From NCBI GenBank assembly GCA_964458645.1, contig CAYWJU010000005.1, positions 1 to 64,000 of the forward strand: a stretch of 64,000 bases of DNA, read 5' to 3'. Position 1 is the first letter of the stretch, and each line of letters opens with the position of its first letter. Source of the stretch: DAORHV01 sp964458645. Its GTDB lineage: Bacteria > Patescibacteriota > Gracilibacteria > Peribacterales > Peribacteraceae. Positions 18,631 through 26,299 of the stretch are shown piece after piece. The translations under genes were made by a program, and so were the position numbers. The notes below the pieces were generated by a model. That model was not told where the DNA came from, ran no database searches, and was given only the letters and a program-made list of their open reading frames with translations.

Positions 18631-18752
18631 GAATTTCTGAAAAACGTCTTCTGCATCGTCAGCTTCGCCTGGAATTTCGCTCAACGTATCACGCGATACG
18701 TATCGCAAAATTCCGGCTCGCTTCCTCGCAGCAGTCCATTTTTGAGAAATTC
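18631..18752. repeat. 122-bp imperfect palindrome behind dcd
   Basis: The ends pair (GAATTTCTGAAAAA at 18631 with TTTTTGAGAAATTC ending 18752), a middle pair is GGAATTTCG with CGCAAAATTCC, and the centre is a perfect ACGTATC-ACGC-GATACGT hairpin (18684-18701). The symmetry axis of centre and ends coincides. It fills most of the gap between dcd and the pdxS promoter. A terminator role is possible, but no T-run follows; it resembles a REP/MITE-like palindromic unit. Confidence 0.75.
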
Positions 18753-18772
18753 CTCCCACCACGTAGCTCGGC

Positions 18773-18801
18773 TTAACCATTCGGGAATTTCCCTGTAGAA
18801 T
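18773..18801 (+). promoter_or_regulatory. Promoter of pdxS
   Basis: TTAACC at 18773-18778, 17-nt spacer, TAGAAT at 18796-18801. The box ends 7 nt before the GTG at 18809, so the message should start at the initiator GTG. No Shine-Dalgarno sequence can be present in such a leader. Confidence 0.75.
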
Positions 18802-18808
18802 CGCCACC

Positions 18809-19687
18809 GTGAAGAAGAACGCGCGCAACGTCACCGGCGAAGACCTGGCCAAGATGCTCAAAGGGGGCGTCATCATGGACGTGGTCAACGCACAGCAGGC
18901 CCGTATCGCCGAGAAGGCCGGTGCCTGTGCCGTCATGGCGCTGGAGCGAGTTCCGTCGGACATCCGCGCGCAAGGCGGGGTGGCCCGCATGAGCGATCCG
19001 GCGCTGATCATTGCCATCCGCAAAGCGGTGTCCATTCCGGTCATGGCGAAGGTGCGCATCGGTCATACTGCTGAAGCACGTATTTTGGAGTCACTCGAAG
19101 TGGACTTCATCGATGAATCCGAAGTGCTCACTCCTGCCGATCCGTTCGACCACGTCGACAAGAGCGGATTCAAGGTTCCGTTTGTTTGCGGCGCCACCAA
19201 TCTCGGCGAAGCGTTGCGCCGCATTGCCGAAGGCGCGGCAATGATCCGCACCAAAGGAGAGGCCGGCACAGGCAACGTCATCGAGGCCGTGCGTCACATC
19301 AAGTCCATCAACAAAGAAATCGCCGCACTCAAGTCCATGAAGCCCGCCCAGTTAGCGGCGTACGCAAAAGAACAACGCGCACCGCTCGAATTGGTGAAGC
19401 GCGTGAAAGCCGACCAACGGTTGCCGGTCGTTACGTTCGTCGCCGGCGGTATTGCCACTCCGGCCGACGCCGCGTTGCTTATGGAATTGGGGGCAGAAGG
19501 CGTGTTCGTTGGTTCGGGTATTTTCAAAGCCAAGAATCCGGCCAAGGTTGCCGCCGCAATCGTGCAGGCCACCGTGCATTATAAGGACGCCAAGATGTTG
19601 GCGAAGATTTCGGAAGGGCTCGGCGAAGCCATGCCGGGCAAGGAGATCGACACGCTGCCGGTGAAAATGGCAGGACGAGGCTGGTAA
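18809..19687 (+). CDS. pdxS: Pyridoxal 5'-phosphate synthase subunit PdxS
   Basis: Synthase subunit of the DXP-independent vitamin B6 pathway: makes PLP from ribose 5-phosphate, glyceraldehyde 3-phosphate and ammonia supplied by PdxT. The 292-residue (beta/alpha)8 protein is full length, with the substrate lysine in PVMAKVRIGH (Lys81), GEAGTGNVIEAVRH, and the FVAGGIATPADAAL and GVFVGSGIF phosphate-binding loops. It starts with GTG, inferred from the promoter position. pdxT is not adjacent: an oppositely oriented peptidase gene lies between them. Confidence 0.97.
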   Translation: MKKNARNVTGEDLAKMLKGGVIMDVVNAQQARIAEKAGACAVMALERVPSDIRAQGGVARMSDPALIIAIRKAVSIPVMAKVRIGHTAEARILESLEVDFIDESEVLTPADPFDHVDKSGFKVPFVCGATNLGEALRRIAEGAAMIRTKGEAGTGNVIEAVRHIKSINKEIAALKSMKPAQLAAYAKEQRAPLELVKRVKADQRLPVVTFVAGGIATPADAALLMELGAEGVFVGSGIFKAKNPAKVAAAIVQATVHYKDAKMLAKISEGLGEAMPGKEIDTLPVKMAGRGW

Positions 19688-20518
19688 TCAGAGCCACTTG
19701 AGGATCATCCGCACGGCTGCGACCATGTTTTTGGGGTCCACGCTTGCGCGCAGGTCGGCGGGTTTGTTGGCGGTGCTGCACTCGGCCATGATCCTGCGGT
19801 ACCGTTCTCCATTTTCGAGTCGCGCGGCAAGAATGTCGTGCACCGGATTCGAAAAGCTGATGATCGTGGTTGCGGTGACGCCTTTGCTCCAAAACGGTAC
19901 ATGATCCGAGCTGATCTGAATTGCGGTTGAGTCCATGCCATGCAGCGTGCCGCCTGTGTGATGTGCAGCGTTCGCCAAGCCCGCTACGAGTTGTTCGTTG
20001 CCTGCGGATTGCATCGCGAACAGGTCGCCGTTACCGATGGCATCCACATTAATCATCCACTGCGGCAGCGGACGACCCTGTTGAATGTATGCCCGACTGC
20101 CGAGCAGGCCGCGCTCTTCCATGTCGAATGCCGCGAAACCGCAGTATTCAGCCGCTTCCGTATCGGCAATCAGGCGTGAAACCTCGGCAGCAACGGCCAT
20201 GCCGGTGCCGTTGTCGTTGGCGCCTTCGCCGGCGCAGTAGTCCGGATGGCATCCGAACAGAATGATCGGTTCGCTGTTCCTATACGGCCAACGGGCGATC
20301 TGGTTCGATGCCTTGCCGTCCTTCACCTCGAATGGTTGCCGCGCAATTTCCCAGCCCGAATCGCCGAGCAATTGGGCGAATTGCTTCTGCCTCGCACGCG
20401 AACGCCGGAGACAGTCCGTCATCGGTGAATCCTCGCGGACAACGCGTTTTTTTAATAGCTCGGATGCATTGCAGATGCGGTCCAGCGAATCCATCAGCCG
20501 ATGTTCACTGACGTCCAT
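19688..20518 (-). CDS. M28-family zinc peptidase
   Basis: Predicted cytoplasmic di-zinc aminopeptidase-like enzyme, 276 residues, without signal peptide. The ligand set can be followed: His in FGCHPDY, Asp in GANDNGTG, the Glu pair in FDMEERGLLGS, Asp in VDAIGNGD and a final His in SSDHVPF. The first motif has Cys-His-Pro-Asp where many relatives have AHxD. The start at 20518 is preferred to 20527 because the -10 box ends 7 nt before it. The stop codon directly abuts the pdxS stop (convergent, no spacer). Confidence 0.88.
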   Translation of the reverse strand: MDVSEHRLMDSLDRICNASELLKKRVVREDSPMTDCLRRSRARQKQFAQLLGDSGWEIARQPFEVKDGKASNQIARWPYRNSEPIILFGCHPDYCAGEGANDNGTGMAVAAEVSRLIADTEAAEYCGFAAFDMEERGLLGSRAYIQQGRPLPQWMINVDAIGNGDLFAMQSAGNEQLVAGLANAAHHTGGTLHGMDSTAIQISSDHVPFWSKGVTATTIISFSNPVHDILAARLENGERYRRIMAECSTANKPADLRASVDPKNMVAAVRMILKWL

Positions 20519-20525
20519 GATGGGC

Positions 20526-20553
20526 AAAATACAATATAAATATATTTCGTCAA
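20526..20553 (-). promoter_or_regulatory. Promoter of the M28 peptidase gene
   Basis: On the minus strand TTGACG (20553-20548), 16-nt AT-rich spacer, TATTTT (20531-20526). Start codon 7 nt further, so the transcript is predicted leaderless. Confidence 0.8.
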
Positions 20554-20628
20554 TATTTTAGGCCAATCAGGAGGCTGCTGAAGAGCGGCGATGCACGCCA
20601 GGGCCGGATCGTGTACACTGTTGCTCTC

Positions 20629-21204
20629 ATGCTTGTAGGAGTTTTGGCATTCCAGGGAGACTTTGCGGAGCACCTCCAGGTGCTGAGCGACATGGGTGTC
20701 GCAAGTATCGATGTTCGCAACGCCGCGGATTTGGCGAAAGTCAGCCGCCTCATTATTCCGGGTGGCGAGAGTACCGTTATCTCGCAGTTCCTTGCGAGTA
20801 CCGGCATGGGCCGCGAGATTCGCCGCCGTGTCCTGCGGCCGGGCAAGAACGATCGTCTTTCCGTCTACGGTACGTGCGCCGGCGCCATTGTGCTCGGACG
20901 TCGTGCGACCGGAAAGAACGCTCCGACGCCGTTGGGACTCATTGATATCGACGTGCAGCGCAATGCGTATGGAGAGCAACTCGACAGCTTCCAGGCCGAC
21001 CTGAAAGTTACCGGCATCCCTGGCGCATTGAAGGTATCGTTCATCCGCGCGCCCAAAATCACCCGTGTTGGCCGCCAGGTGCAGGTGCTCGCCAGTTACG
21101 ATGGTGTGCCGGTGCTGGTGCGCCAGGGGAATGTGTTGGCTGGAACGTTTCACCCGGAGGTGCGTGGGGAAACCAAAATCCACGAGTTGTTCGTCAACAT
21201 GTAG
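20629..21204 (+). CDS. pdxT: Pyridoxal 5'-phosphate synthase glutaminase subunit PdxT
   Basis: Class I glutaminase that feeds ammonia to PdxS. The 191-residue product has the oxyanion motif GGESTVI, the nucleophile in YGTCAGAIVLG (Cys83) and the FHPEVRGE motif with the catalytic His175/Glu177. The start at 20629 (MLVGVLAFQG) matches the family N-terminus and lies 9 nt behind a TACACT -10 box (20614-20619). It is separated from pdxS by the M28 gene, unlike the usual pdxST operon. Confidence 0.96.
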   Translation: MLVGVLAFQGDFAEHLQVLSDMGVASIDVRNAADLAKVSRLIIPGGESTVISQFLASTGMGREIRRRVLRPGKNDRLSVYGTCAGAIVLGRRATGKNAPTPLGLIDIDVQRNAYGEQLDSFQADLKVTGIPGALKVSFIRAPKITRVGRQVQVLASYDGVPVLVRQGNVLAGTFHPEVRGETKIHELFVNM

Positions 21205-21210
21205 GGTTTC

Positions 21211-21383
21211 TTGCGCGTTTGTAAAACGCCGCTACCATACGCGCCCGCAGGTTCGCCTGCGGATCGCTCTTTCAGGCGCTTCCCCCGGTTTGCCCTTTGT
21301 TCCAGAGGCCAGATCGGGGGAAGCACGGTTCTTCCGCCCCCAATGACTCTTGGGTCTTGCGTCAGATAGTGAGGGTATTGTCG
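21211..21383 (+). promoter_or_regulatory. Promoter and structured leader, copy 1
   Basis: A probable promoter (TTGCGC 21211-21216, 16-nt spacer, TACCAT 21233-21238) starts a leader of about 139 nt. It contains a CCGCAGG-TTCG-CCTGCGG hairpin (from 21247) and then three segments: S1 GCTTCCCCCG (21278-21287), S2 CGGGGGAAGC (21316-21325), S3 CTTCCGCCCCC (21332-21342). S2 can pair with either S1 or S3, giving two exclusive folds. GTGAGG lies 9 nt or more before the ATG and may serve as ribosome-binding site. The same layout recurs before the paralog at 22098. Confidence 0.65.
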
Positions 21384-21866
21384 ATGATTGCAGCGTTACG
21401 TGTCTGTGTCCGCCTCGACCACCGCGTGTGGTATGGGATGGACGGGCAGGAGAAGGAAATCCCTGCCGGGACCGCGATGGAGTGGTCTCAGGTTCTCCGG
21501 ATCGTGAGTTCACATCCGCTGAGCTTGGTTCCCGACGAAGAGTATGAGTTGTTCGGAACGTTCGGCTTCACGTGGGCTGGTCGTGCCACGTGGCATCTGC
21601 AGTCCGGAGTTCCCATCGAGGTCGCGGTGTTGCGCCACGATGGTGAATTCTTCCTCGTTCCGTTGGATGACCTTGTTGCAGCCGCAACGCAGGGCCACAC
21701 GGACTGGGACCAGCACCTCTGCATCCTCGCGTGGGAACAGGCCAAGCTGGCCAAAACCTGCGAGGTGACGCAGCCGATCGTGCTGGACGGTTCCGAGAAT
21801 GACCCGACATTCGGTCTCGACGACGGCTCCGACTCCGCAGCCGATGTCACCCTGACCAACCCGTGA
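21384..21866 (+). CDS. Unknown protein, copy 1 of a tandem duplicated pair
   Basis: A 160-residue soluble protein I cannot assign. It aligns with the product of the next gene over its whole core: RVCVxL at the start, a PAG..EW segment, WAG, GVPIEVAVL, FLVPLDDL and a TDWD...LAW segment. It has an extra acidic tail of about 25 residues. The ATG at 21384 is chosen because it aligns with the start of the paralog and follows a GTGAGG sequence; a TTG at 21297 would lie inside the leader hairpins. Confidence 0.75.
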   Translation: MIAALRVCVRLDHRVWYGMDGQEKEIPAGTAMEWSQVLRIVSSHPLSLVPDEEYELFGTFGFTWAGRATWHLQSGVPIEVAVLRHDGEFFLVPLDDLVAAATQGHTDWDQHLCILAWEQAKLAKTCEVTQPIVLDGSENDPTFGLDDGSDSAADVTLTNP

Positions 21867-21891
21867 GAACTGTTGTTCCTGAAAGAGCAGT

Positions 21892-21918
21892 CCCCGGTGC
21901 ACCATGTGTGTGCCGGGG
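21892..21918 (+). terminator. GC-rich 3' hairpin, copy 1
   Basis: CCCCGGTGCAC pairs with GTGTGCCGGGG, 25 nt after the stop of copy 1. Only a weak T-stretch follows, so termination is plausible but not certain. An almost identical hairpin follows copy 2 at 22524-22550. Confidence 0.55.
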
Positions 21919-21929
21919 CTGTTCAAATA

Positions 21930-22097
21930 TTGAAACTATCATTGTTGCCGGTATAGTGACGTGCTCCAGCCTTGGTTGGAGGTTTGCTCTTTTAGTAGTT
22001 TGCTTCCTCCGTTACGCCTCGCGTTTGCGGGCCGCAACGGGGGAAGCACGGTTGTTCCGCCCCCGGGTCCCAGAAGGCAAGTGAGGCTTTGCGTCCC
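21930..22097 (+). promoter_or_regulatory. Promoter and structured leader, copy 2
   Basis: TTGAAA (21930-21935), 16-nt spacer and TATAGT (21952-21957) make a good promoter; transcription would start near 21964, giving a leader of about 134 nt. S1 GCTTCCTCCGTT (22002-22013) pairs over 12 bp (one G-T) with S2 AACGGGGGAAGC (22036-22047); alternatively GGGGGAA of S2 pairs with S3 TTCCGCCCCC (22055-22064). The S2-S3 block, including the GCACGGTT loop, is nearly identical to copy 1 while the flanks differ. GTGAGG at 22081 precedes the ATG by 11 nt. Confidence 0.68.
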
Positions 22098-22499
22098 ATG
22101 GTTTCTGCTTCAAGGGTTTGTGTCCAACTTCCTTGGGCCGTTCAGTACGTAAAGGACGGCACAACAAAGTTGGTACCCGCAGCAGCTCCGTTTGAATGGG
22201 TGGATGTGAATGGCATACACGGGGAGCTGGATTTGGTTCCAGGCCAAGCGTATGTCACATCACCAGGCAGTGGCTTTGAGCGTTTCGTTTGGGCCGGCCC
22301 CATCACCACGCAGCTGCTCGCAGGTGTTCCATCCCTCGAGGTTGCCGTCCTCGAGTATGAGCAGGTTTGCTTTCTTGTGCCGCTGCAGCATCTTGCAGGC
22401 GATCATGGTACAGATTGGGATCGTCGCATAACGATGCTTGCATGGCAGACGTACCAAGCAGACCGGATCGGGCATGAGGTCTTACGGAAGATCGCCTGA
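22098..22499 (+). CDS. Unknown protein, copy 2 of a tandem duplicated pair
   Basis: A 133-residue paralog of the upstream gene. Shared landmarks are RVCVQL, FEWV, VWAG, GVPSLEVAVL, CFLVPLQHL and TDWDRR..LAW. The proteins have diverged strongly, while leader and trailer hairpins are better conserved. No signal peptide, membrane segment or catalytic motif is evident. The ATG at 22098 aligns with the start of copy 1; a TTG at 22089 is the only alternative. Confidence 0.75.
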   Translation: MVSASRVCVQLPWAVQYVKDGTTKLVPAAAPFEWVDVNGIHGELDLVPGQAYVTSPGSGFERFVWAGPITTQLLAGVPSLEVAVLEYEQVCFLVPLQHLAGDHGTDWDRRITMLAWQTYQADRIGHEVLRKIA

Positions 22500-22523
22500 A
22501 ACAGTCGCTACTGAAAGAGCAAT

Positions 22524-22550
22524 CCCCGGTGCACCATGTGTGTGCCGGGG
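22524..22550 (+). terminator. GC-rich 3' hairpin, copy 2
   Basis: CCCCGGTGCAC pairs with GTGTGCCGGGG, 25 nt after the stop, nearly identical in sequence and position to the hairpin behind copy 1. The following CTGTTTG is a weak T-tract. Confidence 0.55.
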
Positions 22551-22563
22551 CTGTTTGAGTTGC

Positions 22564-23454
22564 TTAGACGAATTCTTGCATCAGTTTGGTCACGTCCAGC
22601 TTCTCCACCTCCTGCGTGAGTGTCGTCGTTTTACCTTGGCGTGGGACCAATCGCTCATAGAAGTTCGGCACCTCTTCGGTACGGTAGAGGATTCCGGTGG
22701 CGATGCGCTTGGAGGTGTCGATTGCCAGTGCGCGTGCTTTCTTGGCGTCGTTCGGCACGTAGCCTTCGTCTTCCACTTTGTAGCACTTCTCCAACAGCAT
22801 CTGGTGGGTGGCGAAGTGGTTGTACGTCGGGCAGGCTTGCAGAATATCCACGAACGCAAAGCCACGGTGACTGAGTGCCTCTTTCAACAGCCACGTCAGT
22901 TGCGGAATGTCCCCAGTGAATCCGCGCGCCACGAACGTGGGTTCCAACGAGAAGACGAAGTCCATGGAGTTCAGCGTCATCTCCGGAATGCCGTTGGGCG
23001 ATGTATTCATCGTTTGGCCCTGAGGCGTGAGTGAGCTGGCTTGGCCCGTCGTGAGTCCGTAGTTGCCGTTGTTGTGCAGGCAAAACACGAACGGGTAGTG
23101 ACTGCGTACTGTGTGCACCATGTGACCGACGCCCTCCGAAAAACTGGCGCCGTCGCCGCCGAAGGCAATGACCGGCATCTTGTGATTGGCAAGCTTGGCG
23201 CCTGCGGCGAAGGGCAGTACGCGACCGTGCAAGCCGTGGAAGCGGTAGCCCTGCAGTTTGTCCGAACCGTTGCCGTTGCAACCCACGTCGTAGCACAGCA
23301 TGACTTGCCAGGGTTCCAAGTTCAGCGAGGCCAGCGCGCGCTTTACCGCAGTCCAAACGCCGTAGTTACCACAGCCGTCGCACCACGTGCATCTGTTCGC
23401 GCAGTGGTACTGCTTCATGATTTCAGGATTCGTCGGTGAAAGGGGGATTGCCAT
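22564..23454 (-). CDS. 2-oxoacid:ferredoxin oxidoreductase, beta subunit
   Basis: TPP- and iron-sulfur-binding subunit of an enzyme that oxidises a 2-oxoacid (pyruvate or 2-oxoglutarate) to its acyl-CoA, passing electrons to ferredoxin or flavodoxin. The 296-residue product has the cysteine cluster CTWCDGCGNYG and a TPP site GGDGASFSEGVGH with NNGNYGLTTGQ. The substrate cannot be read from the sequence. It starts 2 nt behind the stop of the alpha subunit and ends the three-gene operon that begins with flavodoxin. Confidence 0.94.
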   Translation of the reverse strand: MAIPLSPTNPEIMKQYHCANRCTWCDGCGNYGVWTAVKRALASLNLEPWQVMLCYDVGCNGNGSDKLQGYRFHGLHGRVLPFAAGAKLANHKMPVIAFGGDGASFSEGVGHMVHTVRSHYPFVFCLHNNGNYGLTTGQASSLTPQGQTMNTSPNGIPEMTLNSMDFVFSLEPTFVARGFTGDIPQLTWLLKEALSHRGFAFVDILQACPTYNHFATHQMLLEKCYKVEDEGYVPNDAKKARALAIDTSKRIATGILYRTEEVPNFYERLVPRQGKTTTLTQEVEKLDVTKLMQEFV

Positions 23455-23456
23455 AC

Positions 23457-25208
23457 TTAACGTTTGAGGAGCTTGGAAATCGACTCGATCAATTCGTCGT
23501 AGAAGAACGGGCGTCCGTCATACTTCAAAATCTGGTGCTCAATCTTGATGCCGGTTTGCTGGCGCAGCAGCAGCGCGAGCTGGCCCATTTTGGTGCCTTC
23601 GACAAGAATCACGCGCTTGGCGGTCTTGCTCAAGGATTCGAAGCGCTCTGTCTTCAGCGGCCAGAGATAGGTGTAGTGCAGGTAGCCGATCTTCTTGTCC
23701 TTCAACGCATCATTCTGGAGTGCGTCGAGCATCACGGTTTTCGTGCTGCCCCATCCTACAATCAGTGTTTCAGGGTTTTGGTCGCCGAAGAGTTCGGCAT
23801 CCGGCAACGCCTTCAGCAATGTGTCGTGCTTCCGCAATCGCTTATCGATTTGCGCAATGGCATTGGCGGCTGATTCATCCACGGTGCCGTCGCCGCTGTG
23901 TTCATCGCCTTGAGCACAATACGTTTCGGCTTTGCTGCCCGGCAGCCAGCGTTGCGACACTCCATCCGACACGGTTGGGTCGTAGCGGTCGCTTGCCTTT
24001 AGTTTGGCCAACTTCTTTGCATCGGTGACGAGCTTGCCGCGCTTGATGACTGCACGCTTCATATCGTATGGCTCTTGGGTGTAGAGCGCCTCGGCAATTT
24101 GTTTGTCCGTCAGGACAATCACGCTGATTTGGTACTCCTCGGCAATGTTAAACGCCTCCGGCATAAGGTGGAACGAATCTTCGCCGTCGCTTACCGACAT
24201 CACGCAGCGCGTGAATTCGCCGTGGGCCGTATTCACGGCCATGAGCAGGTCGCCTTGTCCGGTCCATGTCGGCAGACCGGTGGCCGGCCCCGGACGCTGT
24301 GCCAGCACGAACACGCTCGGATTTTCAATGATGGCGTTCATGGACAGCGTTTCGCTCATCAGGTCGAATCCGCCGCCCGACGTAGCCGTCAGCGCGCGCG
24401 TGCCCATGAACATGGCTCCCGAGACGATTTGCGCAGCGGTGATTTCGTCTTCCGCCTGCTTGATCGCCATGCCTGTCTCGTTCTGGATTGCCGAAATGTA
24501 CGTTAAGAGAGGCGAACTCGGCGTCATCGGGTAGCCGGCATACAATCGCACACCGGCATGCGCAGCACCCAGGCCCATGGCTTTGCTGCCGGTGAGCAGC
24601 AAGCACTCTTTCCAGCGCTTGTTCGGTTTTGGAGGGGCAACACGCAACTTTCCAATCGCCTCGTCTTGGTAGGCGTACCCGGTGTCGATGCATTGCATGT
24701 TTAGTTCCAGCAGATCTTTTTTCTTGGCGAATTTTTCACCAACCATTTTCTTCAGCGCTTCGATATCCTGTTCCAAAATCGCCCAGACGAATGCGCTCAA
24801 AATGACGTTGCTCAAGATCGGCTTGGCCTTCAGTTTTGCGAGTATGGATTCGATCGGCATGTTCACAATCAGCAGGCCGCGATCCTTGATGAGCTTCTGT
24901 TGCTCGTCGGTGAACTTCCAGCGATCGGTACTGTGAATCATGATTCCACCGGGCTTCAGATCGGGAATGTTGTGCTCGAGTCCGTGGTGGTTGAGCGCAA
25001 TGACGATATTCACATTGGTTTCCGTGCTGCCAATATGTTCATCTGAAACATCCAGCTGATAACTGGCGTGACCTCCTTTAATGAGCGATGGGTATTCACG
25101 GTAGCCGAATACGCAGTAGCCTGCGCGCTTCAGGGCTTTGGCAAGCACTTCGCCAATGGAGTCGATACCTTGGCCCGATGCGCCGACGATTTTGAGCGAC
25201 GTGCGCAT
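23457..25208 (-). CDS. 2-oxoacid:ferredoxin oxidoreductase, fused gamma-alpha subunit
   Basis: A 583-residue fusion. Residues 1-190 are the gamma-type domain (GASGQGIDSIGEVLAKAL, YPSLIKGGHASYQL); residues about 220-583 are the alpha pyrimidine-binding and transketolase-C-like parts (GYPMTPSSPLL, EDEITAAQIVSGA, GQGDLLMA). This gamma-alpha fusion is typical of two-subunit enzymes such as those of haloarchaea and several bacteria. The start at 25208 (MRTSLKIVGASGQG) is 1 nt behind the flavodoxin stop, so the genes are translationally close. Confidence 0.94.
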   Translation of the reverse strand: MRTSLKIVGASGQGIDSIGEVLAKALKRAGYCVFGYREYPSLIKGGHASYQLDVSDEHIGSTETNVNIVIALNHHGLEHNIPDLKPGGIMIHSTDRWKFTDEQQKLIKDRGLLIVNMPIESILAKLKAKPILSNVILSAFVWAILEQDIEALKKMVGEKFAKKKDLLELNMQCIDTGYAYQDEAIGKLRVAPPKPNKRWKECLLLTGSKAMGLGAAHAGVRLYAGYPMTPSSPLLTYISAIQNETGMAIKQAEDEITAAQIVSGAMFMGTRALTATSGGGFDLMSETLSMNAIIENPSVFVLAQRPGPATGLPTWTGQGDLLMAVNTAHGEFTRCVMSVSDGEDSFHLMPEAFNIAEEYQISVIVLTDKQIAEALYTQEPYDMKRAVIKRGKLVTDAKKLAKLKASDRYDPTVSDGVSQRWLPGSKAETYCAQGDEHSGDGTVDESAANAIAQIDKRLRKHDTLLKALPDAELFGDQNPETLIVGWGSTKTVMLDALQNDALKDKKIGYLHYTYLWPLKTERFESLSKTAKRVILVEGTKMGQLALLLRQQTGIKIEHQILKYDGRPFFYDELIESISKLLKR

Positions 25209-25209
25209 G

Positions 25210-25695
25210 TTAGTGGGTGCGTGCGGGAAGTTTCTCGATATTGGTGAGCAGCTCATTGGCCCATGTGCGGATTTTCTCTTCTTGTCCGTACGGTTCATTC
25301 ACGATTTTCAGCGTAGGCACCAAGATTTTCCCGTTGTGATTCTTCAGGTAATTCGCCAAGTGCTCAGCGGCTTTTGCAGTGAAAAAGTAACGGTCATCGC
25401 CCAAGCCGATTGCCGCACATGGCTGACCTTTCAGGTCCAAGGCTGCGGCTGTTTTCATCAGTAATTCGAACATGTACGGGCTGAGCTGACCTTCCACGTT
25501 GTTCGTATTCCAACTTCCGCATGCCAGCAAGGTGGCGTCGCTCTTGGTCAAATCTTCCGGCTTCGTGCGCTCGGCGCGCTGCTTTACGATGCGGATGTCC
25601 TTGCTCTTGGCTTCAAGTGCGGCAATGAGCGTGTCCACAACGTGCTCGGTGTGCCCGGAGGTCGATGCGTAGATAATCGAGAGCGTCCGCTGCAT
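25210..25695 (-). CDS. Flavodoxin-like protein
   Basis: A 161-residue FMN-binding electron carrier. The phosphate loop is YASTSGHTEHVVDTL; the later FMN loops fit CGSWNTNN and GLGDDRY. Directly before the oxidoreductase subunits, it is probably their electron acceptor in place of, or in addition to, ferredoxin. The start at 25695 follows an extended -10 (TGC-TACAAT) by 7 nt. Confidence 0.9.
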   Translation of the reverse strand: MQRTLSIIYASTSGHTEHVVDTLIAALEAKSKDIRIVKQRAERTKPEDLTKSDATLLACGSWNTNNVEGQLSPYMFELLMKTAAALDLKGQPCAAIGLGDDRYFFTAKAAEHLANYLKNHNGKILVPTLKIVNEPYGQEEKIRTWANELLTNIEKLPARTH

Positions 25696-25702
25696 GGATT
25701 GG

Positions 25703-25711
25703 ATTGTAGCA
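25703..25711 (-). promoter_or_regulatory. Extended -10 promoter of the flavodoxin operon
   Basis: TGC-TACAAT on the minus strand (-10 at 25708-25703), 7 nt before the ATG at 25695; transcript predicted leaderless. Confidence 0.72.
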
Positions 25712-25790
25712 AATCCATTCACTCGCTGCATCTTGCGATGCGCACTGGATAAACGTATCGTATCGCGGCTCCGAGATCGTTTACATCATT

Positions 25791-25867
25791 GGACGATTAG
25801 CTCAGCTGGTTAGAGCGTTCGATTCACATTCGAAAGGTCCTCGGTTCGATTCCGAGATCGTCCACCA
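25791..25867 (+). tRNA. tRNA-Val (CAC)
   Basis: Complete cloverleaf of 77 nt: acceptor GGACGAT/ATCGTCC, D-stem GCTC/GAGC, anticodon stem TTCGA/TCGAA with loop TTCACAT (anticodon CAC, reads GUG), T-stem CTCGG/CCGAG with TTCGATT loop, and encoded CCA. Confidence 0.97.
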
Positions 25868-25884
25868 TTCCATTCTTTCTTCCT

Positions 25885-26289
25885 ATGGTCGCAAGCTCGT
25901 TGTTCTCCGCACTGTTAATGGTATTTCTCGGCGGCAATCCGTTCAGCACGCCGATGATGACTTTGTCCGACGCCAAAGATGCCCAGCGCCGATCCGATGT
26001 GAATACCATTCTGAACGCTACGTATCAGTATGCGATCGATAACAACGGCAATATTCCCAAAGGCATTCCTACCGACAAGCCGAAGGAAATCTGTGCCATG
26101 AAGTCTCCGGTGAAGCCCTGCGTGAATCTGGATATGCTTGCTGGTTCATATTTGGTTTCCATTCCCAGTGATCCAGATGCAGAGCCTGGTCACACCTGGT
26201 ATTCCATCATCATGAATCCTGAGGACGGTCGTATTACGGTTGAGGCAATGATGGCAGAGAACGAAAACGGCATCAGCATCACGCGCTAA
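25885..26289 (+). CDS. Short pilin-like protein
   Basis: A 134-residue protein with a hydrophobic N-terminus (residues 1-25) followed by DAKDAQRRSDVNTILNATYQ, which matches the region just behind the transmembrane helix of type IV pilins and pseudopilins, then DNNGNIPKG and a Cys pair. The usual prepilin peptidase motif (G/FTLIE) is missing, so processing would be atypical, or the N-terminus has been replaced. It begins 18 nt behind the tRNA and may share its transcript. Confidence 0.7.
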   Translation: MVASSLFSALLMVFLGGNPFSTPMMTLSDAKDAQRRSDVNTILNATYQYAIDNNGNIPKGIPTDKPKEICAMKSPVKPCVNLDMLAGSYLVSIPSDPDAEPGHTWYSIIMNPEDGRITVEAMMAENENGISITR

Positions 26290-26299
26290 ACTGCCGTGG

